Below are positions 49,687-59,752 of a stretch of DNA of 64,000 nt, piece after piece. The DNA lies in NCBI RefSeq assembly GCF_001766835.1, contig NZ_LKEU01000050.1, forward strand, positions 62,001-126,000, given 5' to 3'. The stretch is from Acetobacterium wieringae. GTDB taxonomy: Bacteria; Bacillota; Clostridia; Eubacteriales; Eubacteriaceae. Every line of letters starts with the position of its first letter. Within the stretch, counting starts at the first letter, position 1. The translations under genes were made by a program, and so were the position numbers. A model generated the notes under the pieces. That model saw only the letters and a program-made list of their open reading frames with translations. It did not search any database and was not told the origin of the DNA.

Positions 49687-50733
49687 CTACAGCTGTTCGG
49701 TGCTGAATTGTACTCGATTTTTGCCAAATTCTTTGGCCTTGTACATGGCACTATCCGAATAGTTCAGCAGTTCTGCCGTGGTGATTCCATCCCGGGGGCA
49801 AAGTGCTATCCCGAAGCTGGCACTGATATTTAATTCCATGTTTTCAATTTCAAAGGTCTCCAGCAGTGCAGAGCGAATTTTTTCCACATATTCTAAAATT
49901 TCTCTTTCAGTGAGATCACGTTGAATAATCAGCGTAAATTCATCGCCCCCCAGACGTCCCAGCATATCCTCCTGATAAATAATCTTCTTCATTTTATCGG
50001 CAATGGCTTTTAGTAGCAAGTCCCCAATATAATGGCCTTTATAATCGTTAATTTTTTTAAAATTATCCAGATCGATAAACACCACTGCAAACTGTGCCGC
50101 TTCTTCCTGATGGCGGTCAACCAGAGCATCCAGCTTACCAATAATCATCTCACGGTTAGGCAGTCCGGTTAAGACATCGGTAAAGGCCAGATAATTGAGC
50201 CGCACCTCCCGCTGTTTCATTTTGCGGTTCAGTTCCTTCAACTTAACATTCTGTTGTAAGAATTCTTTTTCCGAACTGGCCAATTCATCATATAGGGCGC
50301 TGAGTTCCTTCTTCTGTTCGGTTATTTCACTTAACTTGGTATTAAAACTATGCTCATAAAAAGAAATAATACTGATTGTAATAATGGTACACAGCGGCAC
50401 CACCACCCCCGGGAGTGCCTCCAGATTACTCTGACCGATAACCACCCCGAAAAGCACCAGCAATGACGCCAAAATATTTATTGCCACCGCAATCTGATAG
50501 CCTTTATCCCGTACCGCAACCACCAGATAGACCGACACGATCACTTGAATTTGTGCAATAACCCCAGCAATATTGCTTAAAGCTGAAAGCCGCACCTGGA
50601 GAAAAATAACAGTTATGAAAAGGATTACGCAAATCCCAATTTTAAACCCCGAAACCATTTTATTTTCTGTCGCCGTTTTTTTCTTTTCCAGGTAATTTTT
50701 TTTCAGACGTGTCAAATTCTTGCTTTTTTCCAT
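49687..50733 (-). CDS. Membrane-bound diguanylate cyclase (GGDEF)
   Basis: Produces cyclic-di-GMP. 348 residues from the ATG with GAGG upstream. Residues ~25-150 contain six hydrophobic helices as a membrane sensor, a coiled coil follows (ELSALYDELASSEKEFLQQN), and residues ~180-345 are a GGDEF domain with DVLTGLPNREMI and GRLGGDEFTLI; an RxxD-type inhibition site is not obvious. The ORF start overlaps the end of the aldolase gene if upstream ATGs are used; the chosen one leaves a 7-bp gap. It is downstream of an aldolase gene, a pairing without clear meaning. Confidence 0.92.
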   Translation of the reverse strand: MEKSKNLTRLKKNYLEKKKTATENKMVSGFKIGICVILFITVIFLQVRLSALSNIAGVIAQIQVIVSVYLVVAVRDKGYQIAVAINILASLLVLFGVVIGQSNLEALPGVVVPLCTIITISIISFYEHSFNTKLSEITEQKKELSALYDELASSEKEFLQQNVKLKELNRKMKQREVRLNYLAFTDVLTGLPNREMIIGKLDALVDRHQEEAAQFAVVFIDLDNFKKINDYKGHYIGDLLLKAIADKMKKIIYQEDMLGRLGGDEFTLIIQRDLTEREILEYVEKIRSALLETFEIENMELNISASFGIALCPRDGITTAELLNYSDSAMYKAKEFGKNRVQFSTEQL

Positions 50734-50740
50734 CGATTCC

Positions 50741-51418
50741 TCACTCATCTTTTTCATCTGGTTCATCACGGGACATTTTCTGACCGTAGAAACTACCAAA
50801 CTTGACGACCATCCTTGCCATTTCATCCTCATCCAGAATCACCGGGGTGCCAATGGCCCGGGCTTTTACATAAACCTCGGCGCAATGCTCAATTTGTTCG
50901 GCAATGTTAAAGGCATTGAGAATATCTTTGCTGCCCGTCAATAAACCATGGTTGGCCATTAACACCGCAAAGCGATCCTGCATCGCCTCAAAAGTTTTTT
51001 CTGCCAGTTCCCGGGTGCCAAAGGAGGCATAATCGGCGCAGCGCACATCCAAGCCTGAATAGGCCACCAGATAACTGGATGCCGGTAGCGGCTGGCGCAG
51101 GGTTGCCAGGACGGTGGAATAAACCGAATGCGTGTGAACCACTGCTGCAATATCATCCCGCCTGACATAAAAAATCCGGTGCAGTTCATATTCACTGGAG
51201 GGCTTTCGCTTGCCATCAACAATATTCCCATCGAGATCCATCACCACCACATCTCCTTCAGTGGTTTCAAAATAATCGATGCCACTGGGGCTGACTGCCA
51301 TCAGGCCCCTTTCCCGACTTAAAATACTGATGTTGCCACCGGTTCCTTTGGTTAATCCGGCCGTAATCATCTTGCGGCAATACTTCACCACATCTTGCCG
51401 TTCTTTTTGTAATAGCAC
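50741..51418 (-). CDS. Class II aldolase (L-fuculose-phosphate aldolase-like)
   Basis: Zinc-dependent aldolase of 225 residues, of the FucA/AraD/adducin fold. The catalytic zinc histidines are in VVHTHSVYSTVLA (HxH) and near NHGLLTGSKD; GTGGNISILSRERGLMAVSP is the phosphate-binding N-terminal part and PSSEYELHRIFY contains the catalytic Glu. The natural sugar phosphate is uncertain: relatives act on fuculose-1-P, ribulose-5-P or methylthioribulose-1-P. It has a good promoter and is followed by the GGDEF gene. Confidence 0.85.
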   Translation of the reverse strand: MLLQKERQDVVKYCRKMITAGLTKGTGGNISILSRERGLMAVSPSGIDYFETTEGDVVVMDLDGNIVDGKRKPSSEYELHRIFYVRRDDIAAVVHTHSVYSTVLATLRQPLPASSYLVAYSGLDVRCADYASFGTRELAEKTFEAMQDRFAVLMANHGLLTGSKDILNAFNIAEQIEHCAEVYVKARAIGTPVILDEDEMARMVVKFGSFYGQKMSRDEPDEKDE

Positions 51419-51495
51419 CTTATCACCTTCTTACTTGGCTATCGTTTACTTAGGCTGTAAAACAACAGAATCGTTTTTTTATGCACTATTTTTAT

Positions 51496-51524
51496 ATTTT
51501 AACACAGCGAATTTGGCTAGACAA
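51496..51524 (-). promoter_or_regulatory. Promoter of the aldolase-GGDEF operon
   Basis: TTGTCT, 17-bp spacer, TAAAAT on the minus strand, about 80 bp before the aldolase start. Confidence 0.6.
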
Positions 51525-51594
51525 CCTGTAGCGCATGATGTGTCAAAATTTTTACCACCGGCAACAACTATCATCCTATTTATCAGCTCAATCT

Positions 51595-51642
51595 ATTAAA
51601 AATGCCCTGCCGATCAATCCTGTTTGACTGCATCGGCAAGGC
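51595..51642 (-). terminator. Terminator of the chemotaxis receptor gene
   Basis: Stem GCCTTGCCGAT / ATCGGCAGGGC on the minus strand with ATTTTTAAT after it, about 85 bp past the receptor stop. Confidence 0.7.
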
Positions 51643-51725
51643 TTTGTTGTTAGCTGTTCCTGGTTTTTCTAATAATTCCCTCTGTTTCTTATCAATATCA
51701 GGCTGATCACCAATTATTCTGTCTT

Positions 51726-54457
51726 TTAATATTTGTCGTTGTCATCCAGCACAATTTGGGGTTCAAAGGAAAGATCTGCTTCGATTTTGACCGCCTTTTT
51801 TTCCTCCAATCGAGTTTGTATTTTTTGCGTCTGGCCAATACGTTTTAATTCAAAGGCGCCAACCATTTGTTTGAGCATTTCAGCCTGACCTGATAATTCT
51901 TCACTGGCTGCAGCACTTTCTTCAGCCGTGGCCGAATTTGTTTGCACCACCTGGGAAACCTGTTCAATGCCCTTGGTAATCTGCGCTATTTCCGATGCCT
52001 GATCATTGGATGCCTGGGCAATGTTACCTACAAGACTGGTTACCTGCTCAATTTCATTCAGTATTTCTTTGAGACTTTCAGCTGTTTCATCGGCAATCCG
52101 GGTGCCTACTTCCACTTTGTCGATGGAGCCTTCAATCAGACCCGTGGTTTCTTTTGCAGCCTCCGCACTTCTGGCCGCCAGCGTTCTAACTTCTTCTGCC
52201 ACTACTGCAAAGCCTTTGCCATGCTGTCCTGCCCGGGCTGCTTCCACAGCAGCATTCAAGGCCAGAATATTTGTCTGGAAAGCAATGTCATCAATCACTT
52301 TGATGATTTTTGAAATATTATTGGAGGAATCACTGATTTCATCCATGGCGGTAACCATTTTTTCCATCTGATCATTTCCCACTTCGGCATTTTTTCGGAC
52401 TCTTACGGCCAATTCATTGGCCTGATTGGCATTCATGGCATTTCGCTTAGTTTCTCCGGCGACTTCTTCAATCGATGCCGTTAATTCCTGGATCGCGCTG
52501 GCCTGTTCCGTGGTTCCCTGCGACAGATTCTGACCACCATCGGAAATCTGTCTGGCCCCCATTTCCACCTGTCCAGCGGCATCATTGATCTCCTGCATGG
52601 TCTGGCTGAGTTTGTCATTAATCGCATTGAGGGAGATCTTGATCGGCAGGAAATCGCCCAGATACTCGCTTGTAATTTCCTGATTTAAGCTACCCTGTCC
52701 CATGGCTTCCAGAGTTTCTGAAATTTCGTCGACATAGCGTTTTAAGAAGACGATCGTATTGTTTAAAGCCTTCTTGATCTTGGCATGGTCGCCTTTGTAT
52801 TCACCAGCCATTGTAATTTTCAGATTTCCGGTGGATAACAAATCCAGAATCTCTGCTGCTTCAGTCAGTGGCTGTATGATGGCATCCAAGGTCTGATTAA
52901 AGCCATCGATGACCTTGGCAAATTCACCCTGGAATTTAGAGGCATCACCCCGATTTGCCAAATCCCCTTCAACGGCAATACTGGCCATACTTTCTGTTTC
53001 CTGAACCAGGTTTAAAATGTTTTTAATCATGGCAATCAGGCTGGGGTTTAGGGTATCATTTTCGCTTCGCTTGCCGATCTGCTGCAATGTTTCCAGATCA
53101 CTCATATCTCCGGTCGCAATATGCGTAGCAACATTAACCACCCGAATCAGACGTTCATGCACCGCATTGATGGCTTTTGCAATATCGGCGTAAATTCCCA
53201 GATACTGACCGGTCATTTCTTCAGAATAATCATTTACGCTCATCTTTTCAAGAATCCGTTTACCCTCCGATAATGCACTTAACCCTTCGATACAGGTGTT
53301 TAAATTGTTTTTTATGATATTAAAATCACCATTGTAGTTATCCGTAATTTTTTGCGGAATAATTCCCCGACTGATCTGCTCCACATAGTCAGCAGCGACA
53401 TTCAGCGGCCCGACTACTGCATCCAGGGTCGCATTAACGCCTTCAACGATTTCTCTATATCCACCGGTAAAAGCCGATGCATCACCTCTGGTGTTCAGTC
53501 TTCCTTCCACGGCAGCAGCTGACAGATTATTTGCTTCGGCAATCAGTGCCCGAATGGTTTCAATGATCTGTTTAAGCGCTGGCGCCAATTCATCCTGATC
53601 ATCCCGAGGTACAATGTTGGCACTGACATCCCCAGCCGATACATCGTTTAATGTACCGACAATCACGGTTTGAATGCTCTCTGAAAAAGTATCTAATGCA
53701 TCTGCCATCTCACCGACTTCATCTTTTCGATCCATCTTAAGACGGATCATAAAATGACCCTGATTCATCTCTTTTAGACCTTCAGAAACCTTTTGGATGG
53801 GTTTTCCGATAATTTTACTTAAAAAAATACCCAGGGCAATGGCAATGGTCATCCCTAAAGCTGTTATAACCGACATAAGAGTAACTGCCGTATTGGTGTC
53901 ACCCGTGTTCTCACTGATTTGGACTTCTCCGGAATCAACCTTCATTTTGATAAGCTCACCCATTTCTGTGGTCGCAGCTTCAAAAGATGCTGTCAGTGAT
54001 CCCGTTTCATCAAGCATTGCCAAGGCTTCTGCATCTTTGTTTTCTGCTGCCAGATCGGCTGCCGTATCAATCTGTTTTTCAGCATCGGCAATGGTTTCTT
54101 TTAGCTTGGCAAATTCTGCCCGCACTTCTTCTTTTACAATTGTCGCTTCAAATTGATCCATTGAGGAGCTGATCATTTCTTTATCGGCGACAATCTCCTC
54201 GGCATCTTTTTTAATTTCGTTGGGATCGGATTCTAAAACCATATCCACTAATTGATATCTCATTTTTTCCAGACTAGAAAGCAGGTTTCCGGTACTCATA
54301 TGCGCAGTGGTCACATTATTGTAGGAATCAATGTAGGATGCATTAATTTTATTTAGATTAAGCACACCTATTAATCCGACAATCCCTGCCACCAGCGATA
54401 CAAAATAAAACTGATTACCAGTTTCCGGGTGATCTTCATATCATAAATCCATTTCAT
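51726..54457 (-). pseudogene. Methyl-accepting chemotaxis protein, frameshifted in the first membrane helix
   Basis: Chemoreceptor of about 910 residues if repaired. It contains an N-terminal membrane helix, an extracellular four-helix sensor (~25-170), a second membrane helix (TAVTLMSVITALGMTIAIALG), HAMP repeats (several NNLNTCIEGL-type HAMP/poly-HAMP units) and a signalling domain ending in the hairpin tip ESIDDIAFQTNILALNAAVEA. The true N-terminus, MKWIYDMKITRKLVISFIL, with AGGAG upstream of its ATG, lies in another frame: one base is missing at about 54401, after codon 19. Without this, translation stops soon after. The rest of the frame (888 residues from a downstream GTG) is intact, so the lesion is recent, a phase-variation site or a sequencing error. 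Confidence 0.85.
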
Positions 54458-54759
54458 TTTGCTTCGCTCCTTTGTTGAAGTATTAATAAATATTTGCTGA
54501 TGCATTCGTGGGTTTTAATTTTAGTCAGTGTTAATTTTTTCGTAGTTGAAACAGATTTTCGCCCCTTTCAAAATAAACTCATTTTTTTGCTTCACTGCAC
54601 CGCCAGGTAGGTAATAAAAAAACTCCACTTTTTATTTTAATCATTATTATACAGTTTTTATTATTGAAATACTATTGCTATTTAATAATAACTACAATTC
54701 ATAAAAAAAACTTTGCCGTGGTGTGATCTGCTCCAGCGACAAAGTTTTTTATTTTTTAT
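54458..54759. other. Intergenic region upstream of the chemotaxis receptor
   Basis: No gene. A TATAAT on the minus strand about 190 bp before the receptor start (in AAAACTGTATAATAATG) is a possible -10, with a poor -35. The terminator of the downstream 74-residue ORF is listed separately. No riboswitch was recognised. Confidence 0.4.
54705..54748. terminator. Terminator of the 74-residue ORF
   Basis: Stem AAACTTTG / CAAAGTTT with an inner CG pair, T-runs on both strands, just past the stop of the small ORF. Confidence 0.7.
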
Positions 54760-54984
54760 TTACATACCACACTCAAAACAATATTCATATTGTTCTAAGG
54801 CATTCGTCTGTTTCGGATCAACTAGTTTTATTAAAAGGTTTCCCTCATCGGTCTCAATTGATTTTACCATACAGTTCATTTGTTCCTGGGTAAGAGCTGA
54901 CTTTGATTCATGCTTCTCTTTGACGCCCATTGTCTCGAGCGTTAAGCTAGTGTCAATAAATTTCAACAAATCTCTTAACTTCAT
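54760..54984 (-). CDS. Unrecognised 74-residue protein with C-terminal CxxC
   Basis: Short soluble protein, MKLRDLLKFIDTS at the start and YEYCFECGM at the end, so it carries a C-terminal Cys-x-x-Cys. It has the look of a small helical protein with a redox or metal pair at the extreme tail. GAGG is seven bases before the ATG, and a terminator follows, which support that it is real. Function unknown; no neighbour suggests one. Confidence 0.55.
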   Translation of the reverse strand: MKLRDLLKFIDTSLTLETMGVKEKHESKSALTQEQMNCMVKSIETDEGNLLIKLVDPKQTNALEQYEYCFECGM

Positions 54985-55557
54985 TTTATACCTCACTTAT
55001 ACTTATTTTGATTCCCTTATTTATTGGAGCATCATTCGATTAATTTACCGATTAAACCGATTAACGCTGTATCATTATTCCTTTTTTGATTCCTTCTGTC
55101 GTCTTTATTTTTATTATATCGATAAACTTATTAGAATACAATATATTTTAGTAAAATTCCCTGCTTATTTGAGTCATCATTGACAGCGCTTTAATTGCTT
55201 ATCATTTTACCATATAAATTAAGGTCTTTGTCACTTGATTGTTTTACATATGTCAAACATTTTGTGTATAAGTCCAATAAATCACTCTCAATAACGTTTC
55301 TATCAATAAAATATCAAAAACGACGGAATTTAAAAAACTTTTGTCACATGAAAAGCCACATCTATCTTTTTGTTTTTTTTAATGGTATAATGTGAAATGT
55401 TTATGCAAATTAAATACGGTGAATCATTTGGTTCATCAAAAAATTTTCTAAAAAGAAAAATGACCATGCAACGAAAGGAAGTGTTTAAAAAATAACTGAT
55501 CAACTGTTTTTAAGAAGTTTTCGGAAAAAATGATTTAAAAAGGAGAGGAATTCTGTT
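54985..55557. other. Intergenic region upstream of the ChW exoprotein
   Basis: No gene. An extended -10 (TGG-TATAAT, -10 at 55386-55391) would give a leader of about 160 nt for the ChW exoprotein on the plus strand; no clear -35. The rest is very AT-rich; I see no other structure. Confidence 0.45.
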
Positions 55558-57396
55558 ATGAGAAAAATGATTACCGGAAAATTAACTTCCGGGCTGTTGT
55601 GTGCATTCATGGTGATTTCGGTGTTTTTTGCAACTGGCGTTTTTGCGGCCACAACTGAAGCTGACACAAGTGCAGATGTAACAAATACCGCAGCAGTAGA
55701 AGACATTGGCGTAAAATATTGGGGCCATGTTCAAAACAAAGGCGACATGCCTTGGGTTAACAGTCCGACACCACTTGGTACCAGAGGCGAAAGTTTACGG
55801 ATTGAAGGCTTTTGCTTTGAACTAACTGGTGATGTACCAGCAGGCGCAAACCTGGAATATCAGGTACACGTTCAAAACTACGGTTGGATGACACCTGTAG
55901 AGGCTGGTGAATTTGCTGGTACCCGTGGTGAAAGTCTGCGTGTAGAATCCATCCGAATCAAACTTGTAAACCTTCCTGGTTATGATGTCTATTATCAAGG
56001 TCATGTCCAAAATGTTGGCAATATCCCACAGGTAAACGGTGAATGGGGCTGGGTTAAAAATGGTGAAGAATTGGGAACAACTGGTTCATCGCTACGTTTA
56101 GAAGAAATCAAAGTTAAAATTGTAAAACAGCCGTCCACCACAACAGCCTATGATAAGGCAGGAACCTACGGCCCCAAGACAGGTACTGAAGAACTAAGCG
56201 GTGATGCCGTTATTAATGTTCCTGATGTTACCCTGCAGAATCTTCATATTAAAGGAACCCTGACCATTGGCGAAGGCGTTGGTGATGGCAACGTCACCCT
56301 GAATAACGTCACCGTTGATGGCGACACCTTCGTTCGCGGTGGTGGTGAAAACAGTATCCATATCAATAGCGGAAATTATGCCAGAATCGTTGTCGAAAAA
56401 ACCGCTTCCGGCAATGTACGTATTGTCTGCACCACGGCTAGTGGAATTCCGATCGTCGTCTCTGAAGATGCCGCTGGGGAAGAACTTATCCTGGAAGGTT
56501 TATTTAGTGATGTCACCATCAATGCCCCAGATTTTGTCGTTAAAACTCAAGGTGATACCACCATTAAAAACATGACCATCGGCGAAGATGCCACCGGCTG
56601 TGAAGTTACCTTAGCTGCTGGCACAACTGTTGGTGATCTGGTTCTCGATAGCGGTGCTGATATCAAAGGTACCGGAACCATTAATAAAGCCGAAGTCAAT
56701 GCCGACGGCGTCAAATTTGAAACGGCACCAAAAGAACAGGTCGTTGATCCAGGCGTTGATGTGCCACCTGTTGTTCCACCCGTTGTTCCACCAGGTGGTG
56801 GCGGTGGAGTTGATCCATCCGTTGCTGCTTTGGCAGCTGTAAATGCAGCGACAAGTGCAAGTGCGATGGAAACAGCACTGGAAAATAATGCAAGTGCTTT
56901 AGGAATTTTGACACTCCTTACAAAAACCTATACCGATGGTGGAAGCTATACTTATAATACTTTAACTGCTGGTAGACAAACTGCATTAGCTGCCGATATG
57001 CTTAGAAACAAACCAGCTGGTGGCTATACACTCACAATCTTAAGTGATTATTTTGACAAATTGGCTAATGTCCGTGTTGTCATTGAAGAACAAATGCGAA
57101 TAGCTAATTCTTATCATAATACAACACCGACACTTGATCAAATTAGTGAGAGAATATCGTTTATGAACACGATTCTTACTCAGCTTAATAGTCTTGATGC
57201 TTCTCATAAAGCGCTTTATTTATCAAATTATCAAATCTCGTCTTTGATTGCATCATTGACGTATGCTCAAACTCAATACAATGGTCTTACTGATCCTGAA
57301 AGACAATCTTTGTTAACTAGTTTGTTCACAAACACATATGATAGCTTAGGTTCTTTATTAACTTCATTCCAAACTATTTACAACGCATTACCTTAA
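55558..57396 (+). CDS. Secreted ChW-repeat protein with beta-repeat domain
   Basis: Exoprotein of 612 residues. A signal peptide (TSGLLCAFMVISVFFATGVF, cleaved after FAA) precedes three ChW (clostridial hydrophobic tryptophan) repeats at about 48-190, each with H-Q-N...G (YWGHVQNKGDM; YQVHVQNYGWM; YQGHVQNVGNI). Residues ~215-385 form a right-handed beta-helix-like region of NVTLNNVTVDG type repeats. A proline/glycine linker (VPPVVPPGGGGG) leads to a C-terminal helical domain of about 190 residues that I do not recognise. No LPxTG or S-layer-homology motif is seen. It is probably wall- or surface-associated; role in adhesion or polysaccharide binding is only inference. GGAGAGG lies upstream. 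Confidence 0.85.
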   Translation: MRKMITGKLTSGLLCAFMVISVFFATGVFAATTEADTSADVTNTAAVEDIGVKYWGHVQNKGDMPWVNSPTPLGTRGESLRIEGFCFELTGDVPAGANLEYQVHVQNYGWMTPVEAGEFAGTRGESLRVESIRIKLVNLPGYDVYYQGHVQNVGNIPQVNGEWGWVKNGEELGTTGSSLRLEEIKVKIVKQPSTTTAYDKAGTYGPKTGTEELSGDAVINVPDVTLQNLHIKGTLTIGEGVGDGNVTLNNVTVDGDTFVRGGGENSIHINSGNYARIVVEKTASGNVRIVCTTASGIPIVVSEDAAGEELILEGLFSDVTINAPDFVVKTQGDTTIKNMTIGEDATGCEVTLAAGTTVGDLVLDSGADIKGTGTINKAEVNADGVKFETAPKEQVVDPGVDVPPVVPPVVPPGGGGGVDPSVAALAAVNAATSASAMETALENNASALGILTLLTKTYTDGGSYTYNTLTAGRQTALAADMLRNKPAGGYTLTILSDYFDKLANVRVVIEEQMRIANSYHNTTPTLDQISERISFMNTILTQLNSLDASHKALYLSNYQISSLIASLTYAQTQYNGLTDPERQSLLTSLFTNTYDSLGSLLTSFQTIYNALP

Positions 57397-57402
57397 GAAG
57401 GT

Positions 57403-57450
57403 GATCAAGGGGACGACGATCAAGGGGACGGTTCTCTTGTGTCCTTGATC
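57403..57450. repeat. REP-like palindromic element, copy 1 (with partial repeat)
   Basis: Arms GATCAAGG / CCTTGATC flank the core GGGGACGGTTCTCTTGTGTC; a partial copy GATCAAGGGGACG precedes it by 15 bp. It starts seven bases after the ChW gene stop. Related to the elements that flank the RAYT gene. Confidence 0.7.
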
Positions 57451-57473
57451 TAACAATTCTCTACCCCAAAATT

Positions 57474-57510
57474 AAAGACGATCCAAGCTTTTCAGCTTGG
57501 ATCGTCTTTT
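57474..57510. terminator. Bidirectional terminator after the ChW gene
   Basis: Stem AAAGACGATCCAAGC / GCTTGGATCGTCTTT with a short loop; T-runs on both strands. It separates the ChW gene and the convergent VanZ-like gene. Confidence 0.85.
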
Positions 57511-57547
57511 CATTTCATCTGTAACAGACTAACGGAGGGCACTTGTG

Positions 57548-58168
57548 CTAAATCATTGCGATCATCAAAGCCAGTCCCACCCCAATCATTGGCAGAAAAT
57601 AGCGGTGCACTTCCCAAAAAGGCTTGCCCTTTAGAAACAGATAAATCCCATAGCCCACTATCATTCCGATCATATTGTGGAATATATCATCCCATTCAAA
57701 CAGACCAGTTTGCGTAAATAACTGCAAAAACTCCAGTGACAGGGAGATAAGTAATCCAAAGAGTAAAACGGTATTTCGCTTTTTTTGCTCATCTTCATGC
57801 AAAATATTCTCATACGCCCATGGCACCAGCAAGCCTACCGGCACAAACATCAGGACATTAATCAAAACCACCAGCACAATCCTTAATTCATGGGTTTCCA
57901 GAATATGTTGATAGGACCAAAACGGTGTCAAGTTGAGATTTGTTTCTATTTTTTTGGAACGTGCAATAAATGTATACAAAAAAATCAGATACAGATAAAA
58001 CCAAACTCCCATTTTAAAACATTTTTCCTGAATTGTCCATTTTTTGCGATTGATAATCAGAAGTGATATCAGGATTAAGATGACCATCAAGGTGATTACC
58101 ACCGTCTTGCGGCTGGAAAACGGGCCATTTTCGATGAAGAAATTAACATAAATCTCGAGTGTTTTCAT
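57548..58168 (-). CDS. VanZ-like membrane protein (copy A)
   Basis: Integral membrane protein of 206 residues with about five helices and the VanZ core FTQTGLFEWDDIFHNMIGMI at ~160-180. VanZ-family proteins are linked to glycopeptide (teicoplanin) tolerance and to unknown membrane roles. It shares layout and many residues with the neighbouring copy B, so the two arose by duplication. They are convergent with the ChW gene and separated by a terminator. Confidence 0.88.
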   Translation of the reverse strand: MKTLEIYVNFFIENGPFSSRKTVVITLMVILILISLLIINRKKWTIQEKCFKMGVWFYLYLIFLYTFIARSKKIETNLNLTPFWSYQHILETHELRIVLVVLINVLMFVPVGLLVPWAYENILHEDEQKKRNTVLLFGLLISLSLEFLQLFTQTGLFEWDDIFHNMIGMIVGYGIYLFLKGKPFWEVHRYFLPMIGVGLALMIAMI

Positions 58169-58243
58169 TTCTGTGCTCTCACCTTAACCACCTGATCTAT
58201 AACCTTTCTTTCTCTACAAAATGAAGAAATCCAACCCCTATAT

Positions 58244-58882
58244 TTACATGAAAATTGAATCTTTGGTCAATTCAAACAAAACAACCAATACAATCAACAT
58301 CGGCCAGAAATACCAGTGAAACCGGGTAATTGACTTTTTCCTGACAATCAGATAATAGCCATAACCAACAAATAAACCAATCATATTATGGATCATATCA
58401 TCCCATTCGAAAAATCCTGTTCGTGTAAAAAATTGAGTCAGTTCGATTGCTACCGTCAAGATCAGGCCAAAAAGCAATACAAAAATGCCCCGTTTCCGTT
58501 CATTTTTTACAATCGATTCAATGGACAGCGGCAACAAAAAACCGACCGGGATCAACATCATACAATTGATCAGCACTTCCCAGACGATCAAACCGTCCTG
58601 GGTTGATTGTATATACCCATATGACCAAAACAATTGAAGCTTATACAGATATTCAGCCGCAACCGTTCTTGCCAATAGCGTGTATAGTGTCATTACATAG
58701 AGGTAAAATAACAAAAGGGCTCGGGCGATTGTCGTTGTAATTGTCCACTTTTTATAGAAAATCAAAACCATTAGACCAAGTACTGCAATTACAATTCCTG
58801 TTATAATCATCATTTGCTGACTTGCAAAAGGACCATTCTGCTTTAAATAATCGCAATAGTGAATCAGACCATCTCTAACCAT
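58244..58882 (-). CDS. VanZ-like membrane protein (copy B)
   Basis: Paralogue of copy A, 212 residues. Both have the start pattern NGPFASQ / NGPFSSR followed by a long helix, a YLY(V/L) MxLYT-like helix, and the VanZ core FTRTGFFEWDDMIHNMIGLF. It is transcribed first, with copy A 75 bp downstream. Function unknown, as for copy A. Confidence 0.88.
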   Translation of the reverse strand: MVRDGLIHYCDYLKQNGPFASQQMMIITGIVIAVLGLMVLIFYKKWTITTTIARALLLFYLYVMTLYTLLARTVAAEYLYKLQLFWSYGYIQSTQDGLIVWEVLINCMMLIPVGFLLPLSIESIVKNERKRGIFVLLFGLILTVAIELTQFFTRTGFFEWDDMIHNMIGLFVGYGYYLIVRKKSITRFHWYFWPMLIVLVVLFELTKDSIFM

Positions 58883-58901
58883 CCTAATCCCTTCCTTTCA
58901 T

Positions 58902-58941
58902 CCTTGATCGGGGGGGATGGTTCACTTGTGTCATTCCCCTT
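58902..58941. repeat. REP-like element, copy 2 (3' side of the RAYT gene)
   Basis: Contains GGGGATGGTTCACTTGTGTC, matching copy 1 at 18 of 20 positions, and a CCTTGATC-like left part. It overlaps the RAYT stop codon by two bases. Confidence 0.65.
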
Positions 58942-59698
58942 AAGCCTTACGCACAACACCAAAACTGATTCCAGTTAGCCGTTCAATCTGCCGGATCGAC
59001 AAACCTTCGCTTTTGCAACTTCTGATCACGTCATCCCGCTTTAGTTTGTCTAATTGTTGGATATCAGAAAGATTTTTTACCACGGCCAATTGTTTTATCA
59101 AATCAATTGCCTCAGGATCTTTCCATCTCTTCTTTTCGTCAATATCCAAGCATTGGCTGTTTTCCTCAGATTGATTAAAGGTTTCAAATTGTTTTTTAGC
59201 CTTTGCCAGGTCTTCTGAAAATAAACTTAGAATATCATTGGTTTCACAAAGCCCCTTATCGCTTAAATACTCGTGATAACTGCTCCATGGATAATCCATC
59301 GGATTATCGGTAATTTCGGCCTTCACAGGATTTTGATGGACGTATCGGATCACGGCTAGCAGGTAAGCATCGTCTTCGACCGGTTCACTTTTAAACCGAT
59401 CCTGAAAGAGATGTCCACGGCGATTGTATTTCCAGTTATACCAATAGACATAACCAGCACCCAATCGCCGAAAGACGATTCCCAACTCTTCTTCTCCTTC
59501 TTTCATCACGAGATGAATGTGATTGCTCATCAGGCAGTAAGCATAGATTTTGAAACCGCTGATTTCCTGATAGGCTTTTAATAATTCCAGATACTTGACA
59601 CGGTCTTCCTGATCTTCAAAAATAACCTGTCGATTGATTCCTCTGAAAACAACATGATAGACAGCGGTTGCACTTTTCTCTCGGGCTTTTCTTGGCAT
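58940..59698 (-). CDS. REP-associated tyrosine transposase (RAYT, Y1 HUH type)
   Basis: Single-strand transposase-like protein of 252 residues of the Y1/HUH fold. The metal HxH is in MSNHIHLVMKE near residue 61, and the catalytic tyrosine is in AVIRYVHQNPVKAEI near residue 115; the C-terminal part (SCKSEGLSIRQIERLTGISF) carries a helix-turn-helix. It is flanked on both sides by REP-like palindromes with the core it may recognise. RAYT genes are usually single-copy and domesticated rather than transposing. Confidence 0.9.
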   Translation of the reverse strand: MPRKAREKSATAVYHVVFRGINRQVIFEDQEDRVKYLELLKAYQEISGFKIYAYCLMSNHIHLVMKEGEEELGIVFRRLGAGYVYWYNWKYNRRGHLFQDRFKSEPVEDDAYLLAVIRYVHQNPVKAEITDNPMDYPWSSYHEYLSDKGLCETNDILSLFSEDLAKAKKQFETFNQSEENSQCLDIDEKKRWKDPEAIDLIKQLAVVKNLSDIQQLDKLKRDDVIRSCKSEGLSIRQIERLTGISFGVVRKA

Positions 59699-59752
59699 GG
59701 GTTCATTCTCCTGCGTTTTTTATAAATTGTACCATTCTTCAATACAATGCAC

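Larger units (their letters stand above)
51419..51725. other. Intergenic region between the aldolase and chemotaxis genes
   Basis: No gene. It holds the aldolase promoter and the terminator of the chemotaxis gene, listed separately; nothing further was seen. Confidence 0.6.
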
